Shown: piece by piece, positions 1 through 12,913 of the stretch
Numbering within the stretch: position 1 is the first letter of the stretch
Layout: each line of letters opens with the position of its first letter
NCBI GenBank assembly: GCA_024734495.1
Contig: JALMQS010000898.1
Span: forward strand, 1 to 64,000
DNA length: 64,000 bases
From: Forficula auricularia
Taxonomy: Eukaryota; Arthropoda; Insecta; Dermaptera; Forficulidae
Direction: 5' to 3'
Translations under genes and position numbers: made by a program
Notes under the pieces: model-generated
Databases searched by the model: none
What the model was told of the DNA's origin: nothing
What the model saw: only the letters and a program-made list of their open reading frames with translations

Positions 1-249
<249 letters not shown>

Positions 250-1083
250 CCAGCAGAATGCATAATGTTTGATGTTGAACATTTTGACTTCCTCACTGAC
301 CTATATCATGTGATTAATTGGATATAGAAAATGTATTTTTGTCGAATAATGGAAATTGTTTTTGACAAAGAGTGATGAAATTGGACACTGAGGAAATCAA
401 AATAAATTGAGGAAACGTCTGGCCCATTTTAATAAAAACTCTGTGTTTTTAATTTTTGTCCAATTCCTTGCTATTCCTGTTACAGATTTATTACATTTTT
501 CTATTTTGAGGAAAATAAATACACAAAGCTTATAAATTCCAAGTTAGTATCTTATTTGATTTACTTTTGTACGGAACCCTAAAATAATTCCTAAAAGCTT
601 GGATGAGTAGAAGATACAACCATGATCTTTCTAATGAAATCTAATTGTACCTACCTACTTCTACCGGTAAAATGTACATTTTATAATTTAGGGTTTCTTT
701 TCCTGATTTCAATTAAAAGTTCATCAACGAATCATTTTTTATTTTCTGTAGAAAACTCAACTTTAGTAATTTTATTACTTTTCGAATGCGAAAATGGTTC
801 TAGGCGAATCATTGTGATAATTACTGAAACACCCATAACGCAATCTAATCTAGTAATTTACGTTTTATCGACGTTCTTTCTTGTCGACTTTTTTGATTAA
901 ACCGGGTTTATAATTAAAAACATAATCCAGAAATAATGACTGAAACGAAAATTAAATAAACTGCAACGGATCGTTGCTAAACTTTATCCAAATTCATTTG
1001 AAATATTAATATGTTTGTTACTTTATTATTAATCAGATATCACTTGCAATTTGTAGTTCATATTGAAATTAATTCAAAAATAA
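250..1083. other. AT-rich sequence without a recognisable gene
   Basis: No supported coding region is visible; the longest open frame (622-900) shows no domain and no splice context. The stretch includes a hammerhead-like motif at 382-426, annotated separately. At about 960-1000 there is a short block beginning AAATAAACTGCAAC that recurs just before the transposon copy at 7,706. That block ends in CTTTATCCAA, which resembles the terminus of that transposon family, so a decayed end may be present here. Confidence 0.6.
382..426 (+). ncRNA. Candidate hammerhead-like motif, degenerate copy
   Basis: The order is outer strand TTGGACA, core CTGAGGAA, stem II ATCAA/TTGAG (closing A-G mismatch) around AATAAA, then GAAA, CGTC and outer strand TGGCCCA. 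Outer pairing is imperfect here. The same family in the DRG1 intron (48,265-48,310) has a perfect outer stem. AATAAA follows within about ten bases, and homology with the intron copy continues to about position 485. This is read as a decayed copy of a structured repeat; catalysis is not shown. Confidence 0.4.
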
Positions 1084-2130
1084 TTCTCATTTAAGAGTCG
1101 AGGAATAACCATTTTACATTGGATTTTTGACGTTTCGGTTTTTATTGGTAACCATTGCTGAAGACATAGAGGAATCGACTTAAAATCAAAAATAGCCATC
1201 GATTCTCATCTAATACTTGAGGAATAACAATTCTACATTAGGTTTTTGACGTTTCGATTATTATTGGTAACCATTGCTGAAGACATGGAGGAAACGACTT
1301 AAAATCAAAAATAACGATCGATTCTTATCTAATACTAGAGGAATAACCTTATTGAATTCCATTTTTGATGTTTTGACTATTAATGGAAACCTCTACTGAA
1401 AATGTAGAAGAATCGACTTAAAAATCAAAAAGACTAAATTCTTTTATGGCAAACAACTCAAGCTTGAGTTGTTTACCAAAAAAGAATTTAGTCTTTTTGA
1501 TTTTAAGTCGATTCTTCTACATTTTCAGTAGAGGTTTCCATTAATAGTCAAAACATCAAAAATGGAATGCAATAAGGTTATTCCTCTAGTATTAGATAAG
1601 AATTGATCGTTATTTTTGATTTTAAGTCGATTCCTCCATGTCTTCAGCAATGGTTACCAATAATAATCGAAACGTCAAAAACCTAATGTAGAATTGTTAT
1701 TCCTCAAGTATTAGATGAGAATCAATCGCTATTTTTGATTTTAAGTCGATTCCTCTATGTCTTCAGCAATGGTTACCAATAAAACCGAAACGTCAAAAAT
1801 CCAATATAGAATGATTATTCCTCAAGTACTAGATGAGAATCAATCGCTATTTTTGGTTTAAAGTCGATTTCTCTATGTCTTCAGCAATGGTTACTAATAA
1901 AAACCGAAACGTCAAAAATCCAATATAGAATGATTATTCCTCAAGTACTAGATGAGAATCAATCGCTATTTTTGGTTTAAAGTCGATTTCTCTATGTCTT
2001 CAGCAATGGTTACTAATAAAAACCGAAACGTCAAAAATCCAATATAGAATGATTATTCCTCAAGTACTAGATGAGAATCAATCGCTATTTTTGGTTTAAA
2101 ATCGATTTCTCTGTCTTCAGCAAAGGTAAT
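1084..2130. repeat. 119-bp tandem units arranged as an inverted array
   Basis: Diverged units of about 119 bp run head to tail on the left, reverse at a palindromic centre (around 1454-1471, containing AAGCTT), and continue in opposite orientation on the right. The right side is longer. Its last units, starting at 1801, 1920 and 2039, are spaced exactly 119 bp and are nearly identical, which suggests recent tandem growth on that side only. Each unit contains ACCGAAACGTC preceded by a GGTT/AACC hairpin, resembling half of the hammerhead-like motif. No open frame spans units. Confidence 0.85.
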
Positions 2131-2282
2131 GGATAAGAAAACAACGCAGTTGCTATGGTTACTCATAAAAATTCCTCCCAAATTTTTAGCATTTCACAGA
2201 GAGAAGCCTATCCATTCTTACTTAAGCAAGGCTAAATGAGCTATATTAAAACTTTCAAATGAATAAATTTTAAAGAATTTAA

Positions 2283-2861
2283 AAAATTAAAAAGTACCAT
2301 CTTACTCTAGAGTAAAGTACTTTAAAATATAATTTTACTAAAAACTTTATTTAACCTTTTTTGTGGTCCCCAAGGTATTTAATTAGGATATTAAATTTCA
2401 TCAAAATTGGTTAAGTCATTTTCAAGATATTTAGAAAAAACTAAAAAAGTACTGAAATAAAGTACTAATGTTTGTGGGCCGATATGTACCAAAAACTAAT
2501 CAGCGCTTCATTTTGTTAAACTAATGGTAGGTTTTCAATTTCATTTCAATCGGTGCAACGGTGTGGAAAAAATCGTGGGCCAAAAAAGCGATAACATACA
2601 TACATACATCCATCCATACATACATACATCCATCCATACGCACGCACTAAATGAAAAATCGCACTTTTTGGCCTCTCGACGAGACCCCATGTAATTTTTG
2701 GCAAAACTGTCACGTGCTAATATTCAACCTAATTGAATACTACAATTTGTGACTTTAATTGAGTCCATGGGTTCCGTAGTCTTTACCTGAGGACCCTTTG
2801 AAGCCACGCTTGCCCCGAGAGCGATTACAATACTTTACCCATGCTTTGCATTGGATAAAGT
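2283..2861 (+). mobile_element. Non-autonomous TIR element, family A, copy 1
   Basis: This shares most of its length with 7706-8157 and, reversed, 14,292-14,770. The conserved 3' end is CATTGGATAAAGT; copy 2 shows the matching inverted start ACTTTATCCAATG, so the family has terminal inverted repeats of about 13 bp. An internal run of CATA/CATC tetramers (about 2593-2640) is expanded relative to copy 2. No coding capacity is seen. The superfamily is not assigned because target duplications are unclear. Confidence 0.75.
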
Positions 2862-5800
2862 AAAAAATTTGAGTAATTTTCTTATACTTCAAACACGTGT
2901 TAAAACCCAATAAATTTCTTTTTCTGAACATAAATTTGATTTAATGATATATATGGTATATAATTTTAATAGGTAGATTTACTTATTAAAATATTGCACA
3001 TTTAAATTTTGGAAAAAAAGGAAAAAGAGAAAGAAACGGAAATGAGTTTAATTTGATCATTTCTATTTACTATTTCATAATTAGTAAAATTTAATTCATA
3101 AATTACGAGAAAAGTGAAATAAATTAAGAGCGAAAAAAAGCTAACGAGTAATAGAATGTTTCCCCCCCCCCCCCCCCACTTTCACTTTTTCTTTTAGAAC
3201 ACATTATCATTGGAAATTATGTTTCTTCATTTGAAAATGAAGAAAAAATTATAAGAGAAAGAAAGATTAAAAAAAAAAAAAATTCATTTGACTTAAGATT
3301 ACTTGTCAAGCGTAGAAGATAGTTTACTAATTATAATTTAAAAAATGAAACTTAATAACTAAGTTTTTTTGTTTTTGTTTTTAAGTTTTTCATCACTGAT
3401 TCAATCATTTAAAAATAATTATTTATATGTGCAAGCCTAACATTGTCTCTAAGAATTAGTTAAAAAATTATGAAAGAGAATGTGAAAAATTAAATTCGGA
3501 ATTATCCTTTCATCTCTCTATCCAGGAAGGAAAAAGTACTGAGGATTTCGAAATTGTCAAGGAGAAGAATTAAAGTGGATTATCTATAAATATTTTATAT
3601 CAAGTATAATTATATACTTATCTAGCTAGTCGTGGTATATTAAGATTTCTAGTTCAATAAATAATGAAAATCTAAAGTCGAAAGATTTATCTTTCTCTAT
3701 GAAAAATATAAATATTAAAAATGCATGCCAAATTTGAATAGAACAACAGTTTGACACCAATATACCACTGAAACTTTGACAAGGGTGGTGAGGCGATCGT
3801 CTTTTTGTTCATAACAATCGAAAGAAATTTTTGTTGATACATGTGTAAATCAGTCTGCTCAAATCTATTTTTTCTAAATTATTTAAACCTGTTGATCAAT
3901 TGATCTCAAAATTATTTCGTATACTAATCTTTTGTCTCATTCGGGGGGGGGGGGGATATACTCGTAAACAGTCTAGTTATATTTCAAGTCAGAAGTTTCG
4001 CATTGGAATTTTGAGGTCTTTAATTTTATTTACCAATTCACACAAACACAATTTTGGATGGAATGGTCGGATTTGAATTTTGTTTTTTCCCGAAAAATTA
4101 TATTTATTTAGGTATTTTATTTATTTATTTTTTTACTAATTTCGGTATCGACAAGTACCTATAACTAACGACTGGCCTAAATGAGATTTTTTCTATTTCA
4201 TCGGATTCGAAACTATATATAAGTCTAAAAACAAATAAATTATATGTACACCTAATTATATTTGGTATATATGTATCTACACATATATATAATATGTTTA
4301 TTTGCAAGCTCAAGTGATTCATCTTTATAAATCAACAACTCTCGGAAAAACGAAATATTTTTCAATGACAGAAAGAAACCCTATCGAACATTGTTTTCTA
4401 GCTCTACCAAACAGCTCTCAAAGATTCTCATCTGTATACATCAGACATATGTCAATTTAACGAACGAAATTTTCGATATATGTTATATGTAAAAATTAAC
4501 AAACTGTTAATTTAACCACTTGTAAACAAAGTTCATTTGTTTATTAAAAATTCAAAACTATGATGTCTTCACCATATATTTAATTTTATTAGAAAAATTA
4601 GGGCAAATTTAGGCAATGGAATTCAAATGAGCCAATCTACTTACTAGAGATGGTTGAAATCAACTTGAGAGGCTTAAAGAGTGATAGTGAAACTTGCAGT
4701 TCTCTATCCATAATATTATAATGGAAGCTGAATTCGCAGTCTAAATAGATGTCATTGCCTATCTAGTCTGGCACTAATTAATTACCTATTTATTTAACTA
4801 ATATTTTTATACTTATAATTTTTAAAATAACTATAAAAAATTTAAACTTTCTATAAATAATGCAAAGATGATTAAAATACTATATAGTTTAATTAAAATA
4901 AAGTATCAAATAGATATTATTCCAATGCTAATATTAGATACTAAAGTCTCCTGTGTTAGCTTCCGCAAGTACTGAAGTTGCCTTTAGAAGTATAGGATTT
5001 GCCTTTTTAGTGGAGGTGCAGCTTCAAGAATTGCACTAAAAGTTACCTATAATTCTTATGAGATGCTAACAACACGGAAGTGTATATGGTGGCTGTAGTA
5101 GACGGAGTTTAGTTTGTCTCTTATCTAAAAATTAATTGTAATTTATTAGCTTTTAAGATCGTGTACATTTAGCATATCAAGGTCATAGAGTATTCAATAA
5201 TGGATAATAATTAGCTTCCTGCCTCAAACAATCAATCTGTCGATAAAGATACTATAAATAACTATATATATAGATGCAATCTGAAAAATTATATAAGAGC
5301 AAATAATTTATTTGTGAAAATGAAAATAAATTTTATAAAACTAGATTTCCATTATAAATTTATATGTATTGAATAAACGAAATTTAATTGATTAAGTGCG
5401 ATAACAAGCATACCTTATATTTCCTTTGCTATCGTAGTATGGATCTTTAGAAGATTTCTGTTTAGCAAAATAATTCATTGATATAAAAACTAAGATATAA
5501 GCGATATACTATCTTATGGTTTTTATTCCTCTTTCTTAAAATGTATCTTCTTCCTAAGGAATAGGAAGAAAATTCTATCACGCAAAATCAAATTAAGAAT
5601 AAGAAGAAAAATCTAAGTTGTTAATAATAAAATTGCCTTTTATGCGGCGATCTAAAGCTCTGAATTAGGAGAAGAGAGACGAGCGACTGGACTACAATCA
5701 CCATGAAGGGAAATGGCAATTGAAATGGCAATTTATATTATCCCTTTCAATGATACTCGGGTCACTAACTCGATACTTAACTACGACTTTGATCCTACAT

Positions 5801-6129
5801 CCAAAAGCGCGAATAAAAATCTTGAGTTAAAAGAAAATATATATATTTGATAAAAAATAATCATATTAATTAAATCTAACTATGGGTTGGTTAACTCACT
5901 TAAGCAACTTTCGAAGAAGCTTGGAGATTCCAACAATAATTTTCCATAAATAAAAAGCTAAATTTAAATGATTTAAATCATAAAAAATAGTTATTTTAGT
6001 TTTGTAATATTACGTAGTGTATTGAGTGGAGTAGTAGGGGATAGTTTCTTAATGTTTCAAAAAGCTTGAGTTAAATCCCATCATGCCTCTGGCAGAGGCG
6101 CTTATCAAAAGATTTTTCTTCCTAATTAC
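2862..6129. other. Long AT-rich stretch with scattered repeat scraps
   Basis: No coding region can be supported. Visible items are a 16-C run at 3162-3177, a 13-G run at 3943-3955, and a block at 4378-4455. That block, starting CCTATCGAAC and containing AAGATTCTCATCTGTA, recurs at 41,143-41,218 and in the right arm, so it belongs to a dispersed repeat. The rest is low-complexity A/T sequence with no recognised element. Confidence 0.6.
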
Positions 6130-7090
6130 TAGAGACCGGATTCCTATGCAATTGCATATTTTGTTCGCCGACACATACGACCCAGGAGATCAATTATTAT
6201 CTATCCGAATCATGCATCTAGGATACTGTGGGTTAAATTTTATACTGCATATTTTTGCATATTCGGGTAATATTGCATAAAATTGCATATTTGAAGATAA
6301 TTGCATAAAATTGCATATTCGAAGGATTTTTTGTCAAATATTGCACATTACGTGCCAAATATGGATGTTTTAAAAGTAGCTTTTAGGAGAAAGAATTAAA
6401 AAAAGAAGAAATAATACAGGAGGACACTTGTAAACATAAATTATATACAATTACAATCAAAATTCAATTATTTTTGAGTTCATTTGTTAATTATTTATTT
6501 ATTTATTTTAACGGCCTTCGGGAACTATAGACCATTTTAGACATTGAGTGTTCGTGTGTGTAAATTAGTGTAGGGATCAGATTATTATAGCCGGTCAAAT
6601 ATTTGCATTATTTTATTTAGTTTATTATTTGTACGTCAATAAGAAAAGCTTGTTAATACATGGTAAAAAAATAAAAGCAATACAATACAATAGTGCCTGT
6701 TAAATAAAACCACCCGTATTTTTGAAACATAATTTTATTTATTATGTTTATTTTATTCAAGTGTACCTATTATTTCTTTGAGTTTAAAGATTTTTTAATA
6801 ATATTAAATTAAATGTAACGTAAATTTTGTGCAATATTTTATGCAATAAAGTAGATATTTGACACTTGGTGTCTATATGGCTTACTCTATCATTTTATTC
6901 CTCTCATAGCACTCCTTCAAATATATAGTCAAATTGTCTTCAATTTTAATTCTTTAGTGCATAAAAAAATTTATTTTGCCAACTTTTACTGCATATATTT
7001 GCATATTTCAACGCATTCTGCATATTACTTGCATATTTCAGCATTTTTAACTGCATATTTTATGCCATATTTTGGCACTTTTTACTGCAT
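6130..7090 (+). mobile_element. Deleted non-autonomous hAT element
   Basis: The left end TAGAGACCGGATTCC is the same terminal repeat as in the element at 18,906-21,966. The interior matches that element in reverse, including blocks rich in TTGCATA and the block near 6510-6550 with CGGCCTTCGGGAACTATAG. The right end stops at about 7090, short of the expected last ~16 bp of the terminal repeat. At ~960 bp it represents the uninterrupted form of the family, and shows where the larger copy has been invaded by other elements. No transposase remains. Confidence 0.8.
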
Positions 7091-7705
7091 TCGCTCGATT
7101 TTTTTCTTCTATTGCTTTTCGTATTCAAAAATCATTATCAAGCATTAATTTGTCTGCCTGTCTGACTAGATTCCAATACTAACGATAATTCAAGAAGGAA
7201 CAGTCGTAAAAAGTTCGTTTTGACGAAAATATTGTTAAATCATGAAAATGTGCGGCAAGCCTACTAATGAAGATATTCACGATAGCTCAAGAAGTGTCGA
7301 AGAAAGTTCGGTCTGGAATCAAAATAGTGTATTTACAAACAGAAGAAGTGATCACCTTTTCAGCTTTCTAGTTTCAGAACTTCCAGTTGAATCTATTTTT
7401 CATATGAAAGCTATCGAACGGTTATAAGTTATAAGTTATAAATGCGCTGAAATTCGTTACTAATTTAAATCAGAGAAACAAGGTTTTTGGAGTAATTTTT
7501 CTATAGAAATCTAAATTTATATAATAATATATACTTAGGTATATATATATTGTTGAGGGGGAGTTATGATAATCTTACAGAAAATACTGATAATTGTTTT
7601 TGGGCTTTAATATCATTAAATAATATTCTTCCATTAACTCTCAACAAAAACAGGGCTATTGGATCCACCAGAAAAAATAAATAAACTGCAACAAATCGTT
7701 GCTAA
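7091..7705. other. Unassigned AT-rich spacer
   Basis: A 61-codon open frame at 7242-7427 has no recognisable domain. A short direct duplication of TTATAAG lies near 7425-7440. Nothing else is seen. Confidence 0.5.
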
Positions 7706-8157
7706 ACTTTATCCAATGTACTATCTTATCCTAGTGCAAAGTACTTTAAAATATAATTTTACAAAAAACTTAAAAAAAGTACTGAAATAAAGTACTAATG
7801 TTTGTGGGCCGATTTGTACCAGACACTAATCAGCGTTTCATTTTGTTAAAATAATGATAGGTTTTCAATTTCATTTAAATCGGTACAACGGTATGGAAAA
7901 AATCGTGGACGAAAAAATGGAACATACATCCATCCGCACAGGCTAAATGAAAAAATCGCACTTTTTGGCCTCTGTACGTGACCCCATGTAATTTTTGGCC
8001 AAGCCGTCACGTGCTAAAATTCAACCTAATTAAATACTACAATTTGTGACTTTAATTGAGACCATGGGTTCCGTAGTCTTTACCTGAGGACCCTTTGAAG
8101 TCGTGCTTGCCGCGAGACCGATTACAATACTTTACCCATGCTTCGCATTGGATAAAG
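7706..8157 (+). mobile_element. Non-autonomous TIR element, family A, copy 2
   Basis: It begins ACTTTATCCAATG and ends CATTGGATAAAG, which are inverted matches, so both ends are intact. The body matches 2283-2861 with an internal deletion and a shorter tetranucleotide tract. Shared blocks include TTCCGTAGTCTTTACCTGAG. This copy defines the ends of the family. It has no coding capacity. Confidence 0.85.
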
Positions 8158-9172
8158 CAAAAATGACACATTTATTTAATATGTGTATTGATTAAATTAA
8201 TAGTGAATATGAAATAGTTGCAATATTTATATTGTTTACTGTCGGCAATAATAAAAAATAGTAGGTTAAATTCTAAACCATTTTTTATGGTTTCGTAAAT
8301 TAATTCTGAATAGAAGCTCATAAATTTTGAGTTTAGATACTGATATACTTATACCATATACTTACTCTATATACAATATATGTATATAGAAATATCAATT
8401 ATAAATAAAGTTTTTCGAAAATTACATCAATGCAGTAAAGATTTCAATTTGTTTAGATTTCTTTTTAGATTGATGAACGAGTTTCCGTCCTAGGGTTTAG
8501 ATAAACATTTCACTTCTTTATATATAAGTATACATAGTGAACGAAAGTGAAAAGGGCGATAAAAAGAAATAAAGAGAGCGCGAAGAAATATTATGATGGG
8601 CTTCATTTCAAACTAAAAGGATAGAGCAACATTTCCACAGTTAATCTATTTAAAAATTTACTACTTTTCTCTAACCTGATAAATAAATCTATATAAAAAG
8701 TAAGAGAAAAGAGATTAATGTATCCCTATCACGTATAAATGTCAAGTATCTGTCATGATGTAAACCAGTGAAAATTATATTTATTTTAGAGAGTTACTAT
8801 ACAATATATGTATACTACAGCTGACAAATTGTTGCTTCGTCTCAACTGATACCTAGGCCTTTGAGATGAAATTTTAATCAGAATTTGAGCATTTTGATAA
8901 AAATTATAATCAATTAAAATTAGATTACTAGGTAGATTTCACAAAAGTAATCGAATTTTAATTTATTGGATGATTCACCTCGAACTAACACCATGCTCTC
9001 TGAACAAAAAAATTATATGTAATTTTCAAATTAGAATCTACCAAAGGAAATAAAAAATTACAAGACCCCAAGTTCCGTGTAGTTGATTGTTGCTTATATT
9101 GTATTGTTTTATGAATTACTACGACTAAAAATGATTATTGTCACTTTAGCAAAACTTTTCAGAAATATAAAT
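8158..9172. other. AT-rich stretch, nothing recognised
   Basis: No open frame, repeat match or structured motif could be supported on either strand. Confidence 0.5.
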
Positions 9173-9181
9173 TGAAAGTTT

Positions 9182-9405
9182 GGGAGTCGGGTTAGCCGAG
9201 CCGGCTAACGCGCTGGCCCTGCTTCGGCATCGATCGATTATGATGATGTTGGAGCGGAAGGCCGGGGTTCGATCCTGGCTGGCAAATAAACATTTCTACC
9301 GGCTAAAAACTAGGCTCCCTCACTAACCTTACTAACACTTTATTTATGTGCTGTCTAAATGGCCTTTGTTCCCGGTGACAAAAAAAAAATTAAAAAAAAA
9401 AAAAA
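9182..9405 (+). mobile_element. tRNA-derived SINE with 9-bp target duplications
   Basis: The head resembles a tRNA gene: an A-box-like TTAGCCGAGCCGG and a B-box-like GGTTCGATCCTGG about 75 bp downstream. The intervening region is too long and unpaired for a functional tRNA. A unique middle follows, and the element ends in an A-rich tail (9380-9405). The direct repeat TGAAAGTTT flanks it at 9173-9181 and 9406-9414. These are the hallmarks of a Pol III-transcribed SINE mobilised in trans by a LINE. The intact duplication implies a fairly young insertion. Confidence 0.9.
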
Positions 9406-9430
9406 TGAAAGTTTCAAATTAGGTTATAAG

Positions 9431-9480
9431 CAGTGGCGTGCGGTCCATGGATGCTGTGGATGCGGCGCATTCCGAAAATT
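9431..9480 (+). mobile_element. Possible hAT-type terminal fragment
   Basis: The sequence CAGTGGCGTGCGGTCC has the CAGTGGCG start common in hAT and related element ends. No matching inverted end was found downstream, so only a fragment is claimed. Confidence 0.35.
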
Positions 9481-11130
9481 TCAAATTGTCAAGAGAATTA
9501 TCATCTGTGTTATATTCAAAAATTTGTAAAATTGTAAAAACACTTTCAATAAATACTATACAACTAATTCATTTAAAATTATATAAAATTTAAACAATAC
9601 GGAGCTTTTGAACGTTAACAAATTTAAAGAATATGAAAAATATATTCTAGATTTCCTATTTTAATCACTTCAGCTATCTTGTGGAAAATACTTTGATTTT
9701 ATGAGGTTAAAAAATGAATTAATTTACATGTACGGGTCCCTTGACTTTATTTAAAATTTATAAATTGCATTAAAAAAATTAATCGTGAAAGATGAACTAA
9801 AATATGTTTGGGCAAAAGTATTTGCTTTAATGAAGTCCAATTGAATATTCTCTCTCTATATAATGAGTATCGTTTTGGTCCGAGTGCAAAAGGTCATTCC
9901 TATAATAATAGAAATTAAGAAATTAATCTCAAATAATCTGAAACAGGTTTGAGTTTGTATTGGAATACTTGCAATCCACGTTTAAAGAAAGAGAGATGTT
10001 CCTATCAGTGCTCCTTGTATTTATTTTCATCGATCATATTCTAATGAAAGAATCACTCACCTGCACATTAAATAATAAAAAAGTGAAAACTTTTTCAAAA
10101 CCTGGTACACTAGAGCTGCCTAAGTAATGAATAATAAACTTAAATATAAACTGTTCATTTATGGCTATACTATAACATTCCTCTTAAAATCTCAATAGAA
10201 TAATTCAAAACATATTTTCTGCCTTTTCAACCAGATATTGCAAAATCCAATCAGTAGGTAGGTACTATGTAGTGATAGAAAAGAACTTTTTGACTTTCCG
10301 TTCTTGGATTATCGTGGATATCGGAATTCAGACACACAAAGTGGAAAAAATTATAGTTGAAAAATATTTTTCTCCGTGTTTCAAACATTTTAAATCACAA
10401 TGAGCAAAAATGTATTTTTATGCGTGATTTAATACATTTTATTTGCACTATGCCTTCTACGAGCGTGTCACTCAGTTTTCAATTATGAAAAAAATTGAAA
10501 CATCACCAGAAGAAGCTGAAATGAATATAGATTATCCGCTTTGTTTAAATATCAATGAATAAAAAATATAATGTTAAATTTAAAAAAAAATAACAGAAAA
10601 TTCTATGATGAGTTTATCGATAAATTTTGCAAAAAGAAGCAAAGAATAAAATCAAATTTAAAAAAAAATAAGTTTGTGGAGGGCAATAATTAAAAGATGT
10701 ATTTTTAATCAAATTCAATATTCGTTTATTAAAAGAAAACTACAATATAAAACACTTTTTCGATAATTATATTAAAAGATAATTTAAAATAAAAAACTTG
10801 AATTGGATCATTTTTAGCCGTAGCTCTTCATATTGGATTACAAGTAAATCGAAATTAATAAAAAGATTTTATTAAGAAACAGATTAAAAGAGGATCCAAT
10901 TTTTTTTTAATTTATTTATTTATTTAATCCTTAGGTTTTCATTAATTTTTAAGGAACTTGGTGTGGGTTCTAGGTGAAACATATAGCTAAGAGTTGATTA
11001 AAAACTACTAGCTATTATTTATGTGAAATCTCCCTAGCCATTTAATCAACTCTAACTTAGTCTTTCAGCGATCAGATTTTATTAGTGTAATATTTTACAT
11101 TTCACAATGGTTTGTAGATATGCACAGATT
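9481..11130. other. AT-rich stretch with one small foldback
   Basis: No gene is visible. Near 10,983-11,062 the strings AGCTAAGAGTTGATTAAA and TTTAATCAACTCT form a small inverted repeat, possibly a short MITE. The rest is featureless A/T sequence. Confidence 0.5.
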
Positions 11131-11134
11131 AGAG

Positions 11135-11275
11135 GATCCAAGTTAAGTAAAAGCAAGTCAAAATAAGCTGGCGAGTTCTGATGGGGCCATCCACTTGACT
11201 TTACCATACAACCTGGCCCCTAAAATTATTTATAATCATGTAGGGGGGGGGGGGGGGTTAGTTTGAGATTTTCAT
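11135..11275 (+). repeat. Dispersed repeat, family B, copy 1
   Basis: A block containing GGCCATCCACTTGACTTTAC and CAACCTGGCCCCT, followed by ATCATGTAGGG and a 15-G run, recurs at 29,070-29,200. There it leads into a tandem array. The class is unknown and no coding sequence is seen. Confidence 0.7.
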
Positions 11276-11929
11276 TCTTTCTTCTATTACTTTATTTTGT
11301 GGAATTTCTTACATGGGAAATATTTTGGAAGACTTATTTTTCCTACCTTATATGGGTATATATGAGTTAGAATAAATTTATAACCTTGAAGGAACAAGAA
11401 GAATATTTCTGATGACAAATCTATCGTTTTTCTTATTCTTATTAGCAGTGACGATCTGGGAGCATTTTAGGTTTAAAGTCCTTTTTAGAAAAATATTTAT
11501 ATTTCAACTTTTAATGAAAGAAGAGAAACAAGCAGAGGTCATGCAAAATATAAACAAAAAAGATTCGATCGATAACCTTTCTTATAAATTTGAATTGCAA
11601 ATATCCATGTATTTTTGAATTATCATGAGAGAATTAAAAATAATTAAATATATGAGTTAATGGCGCTTTAACAAGTTTAAATTTCCAACATTTAAGCTTT
11701 ACTGCATCTTTATGATTCTTATACATATATAGCGATTTAGTAATGTCTAATGTAGCGAGACTTAATTAGAGAGGGAGAAAAGGGGGTTAAAATTTATTGC
11801 ATATGGAGAAAGGGAGGTTACGGATTCATTTCAAGGAGAGATGTAAAACATTTTTTTAAACTAAAATACATTGAAATAAGGAAAGGTAGTATTCGAAGAA
11901 GTGAAAAACAAGTAGGTGTAACTTTTGTA

Positions 11930-12065
11930 GGGGTCAGGTTGTCCTAGGGTGTAGCGGATCTGCTTACGGAGCAGGAGGCCAGAGTACCCAAACCCCCATA
12001 TACTGCAAAAATTTATCCGAGCATATAATCTGACCTCTACACCCGATTTACGCTATACATACAGA
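11930..12065 (+). mobile_element. Degenerate tRNA-like SINE fragment
   Basis: A block with GTGTAGCGGATCTGCTTACG and GGAGCAGGAGGCC resembles the D-arm to anticodon-arm region of a tRNA-like SINE head. No clean B box or A-rich tail was found. The assignment is tentative. Confidence 0.35.
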
Positions 12066-12137
12066 TACATAGACAGATATATAAAATAAAAAATCACAGT
12101 AGATCTGGCTAATTGAACTTTGATCTCGATGTACATG

Positions 12138-12825
12138 TAAAGTTTAGGGAAAACGGTGCCGGTCTATAGTGAAACATATTAAACAAAGGAATTATTATTT
12201 AACGGGTTATAGTGGTGTTTCACAAAGAGGAAATAAAATTAAAAAATTAAAAATCTTTTAAATTATTTTGGAGATTTTTTATTTATCTCTATACATATTT
12301 CGGGCTATGAACCCTTCATCAGGAGGTTAAACAGAACACTGAATATAAAAATTTTACATTGTATCGATGTTATTATAGTACAGGGCGAGTGGAGGGGGTG
12401 AGCCAATGGGAGTTGAAAGAATTGAGTGGTTGAATTTAAAGGTATGTGGCAGGTAGAAAAGGGTTATTGAACGAATTGTCTGGACAATTCGTTCAATAAC
12501 CCTTTTTCTACCTGCCACATACCTTTAAATTCAACCACTCAATTCTTTCAACTCCCATTGGCTCACCCCTCCACTCGCCCTGTACTATAATAACATCGAT
12601 ACAATGTAAAATTTTTATATTCAGTGTTCTGTTTAACCTCCTGATGAAGGGTTCATAGCCCGAAATATGTATAGAGATAAATAAAAAATCTCCAAAATAA
12701 TTTAAAAGATTTTTTAATTTTTTTAATTTTATTTCCTCTTTGTGAAACACCACTATAACCCGTTAAATAATAATTCCTTTGTTTAATATGTTTCACTATA
12801 AACCAACACCGCTTTCCCTAAACTT
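12138..12825. mobile_element. Large foldback element with hammerhead-like core in each arm
   Basis: Two nearly identical arms of about 343 bp face each other around a 2-bp centre at 12,481-12,482. The innermost arm sequence is GAACGAATTGTC and its complement. Each arm carries CTGATGAA, then GGG...CCC, then GAAA (plus strand 12,641-12,664; minus strand mirrored at about 12,293-12,316). The outer ends, TTTAGGGAAA...CGGTG, also occur beside the small hairpins at 44,636 and 53,125, so this is a dispersed family. No open reading frame with similarity is seen. Confidence 0.85.
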
Positions 12826-12913
12826 TATCTATTTAATTAACTTATTAATATTACATTTACTTTCATTTCCCATGTAAATAGCTCAAAAACAACTAAGAGA
12901 ACTGAATTGGTTA

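Noticed and set aside
1084..2130. CRISPR-like array
   Set aside because: Units of 119 bp are contiguous with no spacers, and the genome is eukaryotic.
9182..9280. tRNA gene
   Set aside because: A and B boxes are present but no cloverleaf fits, and the A-rich tail plus target duplications show a SINE.
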